Positions 5,980 to 9,574 of a DNA stretch of 9,574 nt are shown here, piece after piece. Positions within the stretch are counted from its first letter, which is position 1, and each line of letters starts with the position of its first letter. The stretch is from positions 1 to 9,574 of the forward strand of contig CAXEOX010000118.1 in assembly GCA_963997925.1 (NCBI GenBank). Direction: 5' to 3'. The notes below the pieces were generated by a model, which worked only from the letters and a program-made list of their open reading frames with translations, was not told where the DNA came from and ran no database searches. This DNA is from UBA11650 sp963997925 (GTDB taxonomy: Bacteria; Chloroflexota; Dehalococcoidia; Lucifugimonadales; UBA3495). The position numbers were made by a program, and so were the translations under genes.

Positions 5980-7320
5980 CTAAAAATCCTCATCTCGGTC
6001 CCGTTCCCGGTCCAATGCGTCCGGGTCCTCCCAGGGTTGTAGCCCCTCCTCGGGATCTAGGTCCGGTTGCAACCTGCCTACCGCATATTTGACCAGCACG
6101 GAAGCCAGGACTGTTAAGCCCAACAATCCGATGAGCCACACATCGAAATAGATGAATGGAGACGGTCTGCTGCCGGTGATTCTAGCCGGGGCGTGACGGC
6201 CCCGTGAGTCGGCAGACCAGAGTTCTTCAAGCCCATCAACATCGAATCCGTATGTCAATCCCAACCCTTCGTCCATCGGACGGCCCTCCCGAAGCCGGCC
6301 CAGTAGGCTTCGGAACTTGTCTGCGCCATGCTCTTGAATCAGATAGGCGACCACGCTTTCCGATTTCTGGTAGAAGTTCCGAATATCCCTGGGAGTTCCG
6401 CTAACAACGGACATGGACGTAAGGGGCATGCCTATCGAGCTAAGGGTTTCACCGCTATAGGGACTTGCGCCTGGTTCCATGTAGCTGGCGAACCCTTCAT
6501 CCAGCCACGCAGGCGCCCTGGCAACTCCACCTCTCAAGGTCTGGTGAAGCATCACGTGGGCCGACTCGTGGACGATGAGATCCGGCGACATCCCCAGACC
6601 GACGAATATACCCCGATCCGGAAAAGCGAACCCCTCAAAGACATGCTGGTCGGTGATTGTCTGACTCTGGCGGGGAAATGCATCGATGGCTGCGGACCTT
6701 TCGTTATAGATGATGCCCTTGATGGGACGGGAGGTATCCAGACGAAGCATCGAGGCAAGCCGCCGCAGTTCGGCCTCTACCTGTCTGGTAACTTCGTCGA
6801 CCTGGGACCGGGGAATGTCGTGATACATCAATACCAGAGGTCCGGCCTGGGCCTGCTGCCACTGAAATCGGGTATCGGTGTACTCCAGGGTCTTGGAAGG
6901 AGTTTCGTGCACGCCGCTCTGCTCGTCGCGAATCTCATAGTAGTACTCGAGCTGAGCGTCCAGAGGCAGGAAATCCCCGCCGGTAGCAGTGAGGTTAAAA
7001 GTGGTGGTCACTCTCTGCCCAGGCTCAAAATCGGGGTAGCCATATGACCAGATGCGGTTGCCCAGCGTGCGGAAACGCAGCCGAACCTCAACGATCTGCT
7101 TTGGAGACTGAGCGGTCAGGTCAAAGACAATCAGTCCGGGGAATCGCACTTCCCAGAGGTCCTGGACCACAATGACTTCTCCACCGGGAGCCTGGGCTAA
7201 GGCCACCGACGGAGATTGCAGTGCGATAACAGCCAGCCCGGCCATGAGTCCCACCATCAGGTATAGACCCATCCAAAGCGGCCTCTGAAAGAACCTGCGT
7301 GTGAACGTGGAGAACAACAT
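5980..7320 (-). CDS. Membrane-anchored Peptidase_MA-like zinc metalloprotease
   Basis: 446 residues. There is an N-terminal signal or anchor segment (about 15-42, ending ALAQA), a beta-rich extracellular region (about 48-150), and then a gluzincin catalytic domain. The zinc motif HESAH is at 251-255 and the third ligand is Glu275 in WLDEGFASY, the arrangement of Peptidase_MA families (PF13485). A single membrane helix (about 390-413) is followed by a short acidic, Arg/Asp-rich cytoplasmic tail. The active domain should face outside the cell. Substrates are unknown. The 4-gene-like architecture (signal, Ig-like region, HExxH, C-terminal helix) recurs, as I recall, in Chloroflexota. ATG at 7320 has a weakly placed AAGGA 11 bases upstream and a perfect TATAAT shortly before it. 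The DinB-like gene follows directly. Confidence 0.85.
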   Translation of the reverse strand: MLFSTFTRRFFQRPLWMGLYLMVGLMAGLAVIALQSPSVALAQAPGGEVIVVQDLWEVRFPGLIVFDLTAQSPKQIVEVRLRFRTLGNRIWSYGYPDFEPGQRVTTTFNLTATGGDFLPLDAQLEYYYEIRDEQSGVHETPSKTLEYTDTRFQWQQAQAGPLVLMYHDIPRSQVDEVTRQVEAELRRLASMLRLDTSRPIKGIIYNERSAAIDAFPRQSQTITDQHVFEGFAFPDRGIFVGLGMSPDLIVHESAHVMLHQTLRGGVARAPAWLDEGFASYMEPGASPYSGETLSSIGMPLTSMSVVSGTPRDIRNFYQKSESVVAYLIQEHGADKFRSLLGRLREGRPMDEGLGLTYGFDVDGLEELWSADSRGRHAPARITGSRPSPFIYFDVWLIGLLGLTVLASVLVKYAVGRLQPDLDPEEGLQPWEDPDALDRERDRDEDF

Positions 7321-7343
7321 GGCGAAGGAGTTCCTTGATTTCC

Positions 7344-7349
7344 ATTATA
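7344..7349 (-). promoter_or_regulatory. Candidate -10 element for the protease-dinB-like unit
   Basis: The minus strand reads TATAAT, a perfect -10 hexamer, 23 bases upstream of the ATG at 7320. No good -35 hexamer is visible at 16-18 bp spacing. If it is used, the leader would be very short. Confidence 0.35.
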
Positions 7350-7380
7350 GCTTGAATCGGCTGAAGCTGACTGTGGGGCA

Positions 7381-7410
7381 TTGTTTATTAGTACATGTGT
7401 TCTATATAAT
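7381..7410 (+). promoter_or_regulatory. Candidate plus-strand promoter upstream of the DUF559-imuB region
   Basis: A perfect -10 TATAAT (7405-7410) is preceded by TTGTTT (7381-7386, 3/6 of the -35 consensus) at 18 bp. The nearest plus-strand genes are DUF559 at 7567 and imuB at 8034. A LexA-like palindrome sits between the two hexamers. Confidence 0.42.
7391..7402 (+). promoter_or_regulatory. Possible LexA/SOS box (GAAC-N4-GTTC type)
   Basis: GTACATGTGTTC differs at one core position from the GAAC-N4-GTTC operator of Gram-positive-type LexA proteins. The central ATGT fits the RNRY pattern of the Bacillus consensus. It lies between the -35 and -10 candidates, where a repressor would block initiation. 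The downstream imuB makes SOS control plausible. A single imperfect match can occur by chance. Confidence 0.35.
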
Positions 7411-7438
7411 TCTGATCCAGCTGGCGGGGGCGAGCATT

Positions 7439-7459
7439 CAGCGGTCAGCCGTCAGCCGT
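7439..7459 (+). repeat. Three 7-bp tandem units (CAGCGGT, then CAGCCGT twice)
   Basis: Three adjacent heptamers differ at one position only. They lie in the leader between the candidate promoter and the DUF559 element. No function can be assigned. Confidence 0.5.
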
Positions 7460-7507
7460 GCCGGTTGAGGGTATTAGACACGGACCGATAGTTGGTTTCT
7501 GCGGTGG

Positions 7508-7539
7508 AAATCCCCCCAGCCCCCCTTTACGAAAGGGGG
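7508..7539 (+). repeat. Hairpin repeat, left copy
   Basis: AAAT, six C, AG, six C, then TTTACGAAA and five G. The 3' part forms a perfect 8-bp stem (CCCCCTTT with AAAGGGGG) around an ACG loop. It is nearly identical to the copy at 9473-9503 and is inverted relative to 7994-8026. Confidence 0.85.
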
Positions 7540-7566
7540 TTATAAAAAACCGAGGTTTGTTGGCTG

Positions 7567-8007
7567 GTGTTTAGGTACGATTCCAATCTAAAACAAGTGG
7601 CGCGTGGTTTGCGTAACGGAATGACTCGCAGTGAGCAGTTGTTGTGGTCGCGGTTGCGGGGAAGGCAGATTCAGGGTATTCAGTTTTATCGGCAGAATCC
7701 CATTGGAGTCTACATCGTGGACTTTTACGCGCCTAAAGCGAAGTTGGTGGTGGAAGTGGATGGGCGGCAACACTTGGAGTTGGACTATAGGGAGAATGAC
7801 GCAAGCCGGGATGCGTATCTGGCGGGAGCAGGGCTAAGTGTATTGCGTTTTAGCAACACTCAGGTATCTCAAGAACTAGCTACGGTAGTGACTATCATCG
7901 CCAAAACGCTCCTGGACAGAATTAACCCAGCCCAACTCCTCATCTCAGGAAACACGTATCAACCTACCCACTTTCTTACAGACAACCCTACTTCCCCCCT
8001 TTCGTAA
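7567..8007 (+). CDS. DUF559 domain endonuclease (Vsr-like PD-(D/E)XK fold)
   Basis: 146 residues from a GTG start with GAGGT ten bases upstream. The DUF559 (PF04480) layout is clear: LRNGMTRSEQLLWSRLRGRQ (15-34), FYRQNPIGVYIVDFY (40-54), the nuclease core KLVVEVDGRQH (59-69) and a VLRFSN segment (92-97). Asp52, Glu63, Asp65 and His69 fit the metal-binding and catalytic positions of Vsr-type nucleases. The expected activity is DNA nicking or cleavage, but no DUF559 substrate is known to me. The last residues (about 125-146) look unconserved, and the TAA stop (8005-8007) lies inside the right-hand repeat. It has no methyltransferase partner, which argues against a restriction system. It could be co-transcribed with imuB, 26 nt downstream. 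Confidence 0.88.
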   Translation: MFRYDSNLKQVARGLRNGMTRSEQLLWSRLRGRQIQGIQFYRQNPIGVYIVDFYAPKAKLVVEVDGRQHLELDYRENDASRDAYLAGAGLSVLRFSNTQVSQELATVVTIIAKTLLDRINPAQLLISGNTYQPTHFLTDNPTSPLS

Positions 8008-8026
8008 AGGGGGCCAGGGGGATTTT
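7994..8026 (-). repeat. Hairpin repeat, right (inverted) copy
   Basis: On the minus strand it reads AAAAT, five C, TGG, five C, TTTACGAAA and six G. It has the same 8-bp stem and 3-nt loop as the left copy, with changes only in the spacer between the two C runs and at the ends. It contains the DUF559 stop codon and ends seven bases before the imuB ATG. Its G-run (8017-8021) may serve as a makeshift ribosome binding site. Confidence 0.85.
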
Positions 8027-8033
8027 CACCACC

Positions 8034-9215
8034 ATGAACATCGCTTGCGTACTAATCACTCACCTTCCGGTGAAATCCGAGCAGCGCCGTGATCCGGCAC
8101 TGGAGGGACGGCCTGTAGTTATAACCGAAAGTTTCGGCTCCAAGCAGGTCGTCTTGGACAGTTCTCCGGAAGCCCGGGGGGTCACCACCGGGATGTCCCT
8201 TCAGGAAGCCGTGTCCCGGAGCAAGGATACGGTCCTGCTTCGAGCGGACGAGCCCTATTACGACTCGGTTTTCACGGAGATGCTCACGTCTCTTGAAGGG
8301 CGAAGCCCCTTGGTGGAAAAGGCCGGTTTGGGCTGCGCTTACGTGGGACTGGATGGATTGGAAGACATGTACGGAGGCGAGGCCAGGCTCATAGCGTCGC
8401 TGCTCCATGCGGTGCCCCACCAGTTCAATCCCCGCATCGGCGTGGCCACTGGGAAATTCCCGGCCTACGTCGCCGCGGTTACCAGCAGTGGCGGACGGGC
8501 CAGCAAAGCGCCGGAGGACGTAGCCGGATTCCTGAAAGAGTTTCCCATAGACCTGCTGCCTCTGTCGTGGCAGAACAAGACCCGGTTGCACCACTTCGGA
8601 TTGCACACCTTGGGGCAACTGGCCGCCCTGCCGGCAGGCTCCGTACAGGCCCAACTAAGGGCTGAGGGAAGCCGGGCTTGGGCGCTGGCCAAGGGCGTCG
8701 ATTCCAGCCCGTTGAAGCCCTGGCAGCACGAGGAAGCAGTCGCGGAGTTTCTAACCTTCCCTTCGCCGACCATCACCCGGCACGCCATCCTAACCGCCTT
8801 GGCAACGTTGCTGGGCAGGGCTTTCGTCCGCCCGGAGATCAAGGGCAGATACGTCCGCACCGCCACCATCGAGAGCTGTATCGTCCGGCACACTCCCTGG
8901 GTCAAGCACTTCTCCTTCAAAGAGTCTATGGGCAGCAAGGAGAGGGCGCTTTTCTCTCTGAAAAGCCGGTTGGACAACCTGGAGTTGCCCGGCCCGCTAG
9001 AGGACATGAAGCTGACTCTGGGCGGAATCACCGGCGAGTCGGGCATCCAGTCCAGCCTGTTCTCGGACGTGCGCAAGCATGAGCAACTAAGGGAAATGAT
9101 GCGGCAACTGGAGGCCCTCCTGGGTTGTAAGCCCCCCATCTACCAGATGAAGGAGGTGGAACCGTGGTCCAGAATCCCCGAGAGACGGCAAGCTCTAGTC
9201 CTATTCGATCCCTAA
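8034..9215 (+). CDS. imuB: ImuB-like, catalytically inactive Y-family DNA polymerase
   Basis: 393 residues. The order is Y-family palm/fingers (1-165), helix-hairpin-helix thumb with FGLHTLGQLAALPA (188-201), a little-finger-like domain (about 235-335) and a C-terminal tail. The N-terminal Asp of active Y polymerases is not seen in NIACVLITHLPV. The S-x-D-E catalytic pair is replaced around CAYVGLDGLEDMYG (101-114), so it should not polymerise DNA. This is the known state of ImuB, a scaffold that brings DnaE2/ImuC to the sliding clamp during SOS mutagenesis. A QSSLF motif (339-343) fits the clamp-binding consensus. It is shorter than the roughly 500 residues of proteobacterial ImuB. No imuA, lexA or dnaE2 is in the window. 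ATG at 8034 has only a distant G-rich sequence from the repeat as ribosome binding site. The DUF6504 gene overlaps its 3' end. Confidence 0.85.
   Translation: MNIACVLITHLPVKSEQRRDPALEGRPVVITESFGSKQVVLDSSPEARGVTTGMSLQEAVSRSKDTVLLRADEPYYDSVFTEMLTSLEGRSPLVEKAGLGCAYVGLDGLEDMYGGEARLIASLLHAVPHQFNPRIGVATGKFPAYVAAVTSSGGRASKAPEDVAGFLKEFPIDLLPLSWQNKTRLHHFGLHTLGQLAALPAGSVQAQLRAEGSRAWALAKGVDSSPLKPWQHEEAVAEFLTFPSPTITRHAILTALATLLGRAFVRPEIKGRYVRTATIESCIVRHTPWVKHFSFKESMGSKERALFSLKSRLDNLELPGPLEDMKLTLGGITGESGIQSSLFSDVRKHEQLREMMRQLEALLGCKPPIYQMKEVEPWSRIPERRQALVLFDP
9048..9062 (+). other. Sliding-clamp binding motif QSSLF in ImuB
   Basis: These codons give Gln-Ser-Ser-Leu-Phe, residues 339-343 of the ImuB-like protein. 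They match the bacterial beta-clamp motif Q-x-x-L-F, located after the little-finger-like domain where polymerases usually carry it. Confidence 0.65.
9150..9156 (+). promoter_or_regulatory. Near-perfect Shine-Dalgarno inside imuB for the DUF6504 gene
   Basis: AAGGAGG lies within the imuB coding sequence, seven bases before the GTG at 9164. It decides the start of the downstream gene and creates a 52-nt coding overlap. Confidence 0.75.
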
Positions 9216-9451
9216 ACCAGCCTGTTCCCATACAAGTTGAAGAGGATGCCTACCAGCGGCCACTGGCTATCAGCCTACGGCGCCGAAGGCTGGAAGTAGC
9301 TGCGATAGACGACTTGTGGGAGATAGACGAAGAGTGGTGGCGGGAGAATCCCATCGTCAGAAGATACTACCAAGTGACCACGGAAGATGGCAGACCGATG
9401 ACCGTCTTCCGAGACCTAGCCTCCGGGGAATGGTACCGGCAAGGCGGGTGA
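9164..9451 (+). CDS. DUF6504 family small protein, overlapping imuB
   Basis: 95 residues from a GTG with AAGGAGG seven bases upstream. After a variable 45-residue lead, the conserved core reads DDLWEIDEEWWRENPIVRRYY (49-69), then the dG-x-x-x-tVFRDLxSGEWYRQ pattern at the C-terminus. This is the DUF6504 pattern, which I recall as encoded beside imuB/dnaE2 in Actinobacteria and some Chloroflexota. The biochemical role is unknown. Overlap with imuB by 52 nt in another frame implies translational coupling and a shared function in the mutasome (inference). It is rich in Trp, Arg and Glu and has no signal or membrane segment. A hairpin repeat follows the stop codon by 21 nt. Confidence 0.8.
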   Translation: MVQNPRETASSSPIRSLNQPVPIQVEEDAYQRPLAISLRRRRLEVAAIDDLWEIDEEWWRENPIVRRYYQVTTEDGRPMTVFRDLASGEWYRQGG

Positions 9452-9472
9452 GGGGGCGGGGGCAGCGGGACG

Positions 9473-9503
9473 AAATCCCCCAACCCCCCTTTACGAAAGG
9501 GGG
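9473..9503 (+). repeat. Hairpin repeat, third copy
   Basis: AAAT, five C, AA, six C, TTTACGAAA, five G. It is almost identical to 7508-7539 and has the same orientation. No DUF559 gene follows within the remaining 71 bases. It could be a solo repeat or the left end of another element reaching beyond the window. Confidence 0.85.
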
Positions 9504-9561
9504 ACGAGACCAAATCTATTCCCACCTAGTAGAGCATTACGGGAGAGGCAAATAAGTCCAT

Positions 9562-9574
9562 CCCCCCTTGTGGG
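9562..9574 (+). repeat. Possible further C-run repeat fragment at the window edge
   Basis: A run of six C followed by TTGTGGG resembles the C6-TTT part of the hairpin repeat but lacks the AAAGGGGG arm within the window. It may be an unrelated or diverged partner of the copy at 9473. Confidence 0.25.

Larger units (their letters stand above)
7502..8033 (+). mobile_element. Putative minimal mobile element: DUF559 endonuclease gene between inverted hairpin repeats
   Basis: Two inverted copies of a C/G-rich hairpin repeat bound one open reading frame and almost nothing else. The conserved core runs from 7508 to 8026 (519 bp). The inversion can be extended outward a few bases, GGTGG on the left against CCACC on the right. 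The endonuclease starts 27 nt inside the left repeat and its stop codon lies inside the right repeat. No target-site duplication is evident and no recognised transposase is present. A third copy of the same repeat occurs at 9473. Mobility is inferred from this organisation, not shown. Confidence 0.5.

Noticed and set aside
6328..7047. Long plus-strand open frame of 239 codons opposite the protease gene.
   Set aside because: It is an antisense shadow. The minus-strand frame contains the HESAH motif, signal segment and membrane helix, and the plus frame shows no coherent domain.
7520..7550. The C/G hairpin of the repeat as a rho-independent terminator.
   Set aside because: On the plus strand the hairpin is followed by TTATAAAAAA rather than a T-run, and the other copies also lack a T-run directly after the stem, so a repeat-end role fits better.
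7567..8007. DUF559 gene as part of a restriction-modification or defence system.
   Set aside because: No methyltransferase, specificity subunit or defence partner is nearby; the gene is confined between inverted repeats instead.
9316..9555. Plus-strand open frame extending past DUF6504 into the third hairpin repeat.
   Set aside because: It overlaps the DUF6504 core in another frame, and its C-terminus (PPFTKGG) is simply translated repeat sequence.

Overview
The window looks like chromosomal DNA from an uncultured bacterium. It has medium-high GC, frequent TTG and GTG starts backed by AGGAG-type ribosome binding sites, and dispersed palindromic repeats in most of the larger gaps. The gene content (a COG3199/AcoX-type NAD kinase-like protein, a GarR-type reductase, a Peptidase_MA-type membrane protease, a DinB-like protein, and ImuB with a DUF6504 partner) would fit Chloroflexota, perhaps a Dehalococcoidia/SAR202-like lineage. 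That placement is an inference from gene mix and style; no rRNA or other phylogenetic marker is present. No tRNA, rRNA or CRISPR array was seen, and no gene-free stretch exceeds 300 bases.

Left block, plus strand (1-2731): the 3' part of an NAD kinase/AcoX-like gene, a TauE/SafE-type membrane permease starting at a TTG, and a tartronate-semialdehyde/3-hydroxyisobutyrate-type reductase (garR-like). Gaps are about 100 nt, so they may be co-transcribed. The set suggests handling of a small organic acid, but the substrate is unknown.

Middle block, minus strand (2931-7320): a RidA-superfamily protein, a crotonase (enoyl-CoA hydratase/isomerase), a secreted cyclophilin lipoprotein with a plausible promoter, and a two-gene unit of a membrane-anchored HExxH protease followed 21 nt later by a DinB-like protein. 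The gap between the convergent garR and ridA genes (2732-2930) and the gap between ridA and the crotonase gene hold dispersed repeats.

Right block, plus strand (7381-9574): a divergent promoter region with a perfect TATAAT and an overlapping GAAC-N4-GTTC-like (LexA-type) site. Next comes a compact element of about 520-530 bp: one DUF559 (Vsr-like PD-(D/E)XK fold) endonuclease gene between inverted hairpin repeats. Its right repeat abuts the start codon of imuB, which encodes a Y-family polymerase-like protein lacking the catalytic acidic pair but carrying a QSSLF clamp-binding motif. A DUF6504 gene starts inside the 3' end of imuB behind a near-perfect Shine-Dalgarno. A third copy of the hairpin repeat follows DUF6504, so the imuB-DUF6504 pair is also bracketed by inverted copies. 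The most interesting feature is this repeat family and its endonuclease gene, apparently a minimal mobile element lodged between a possible SOS promoter and a mutagenesis operon.
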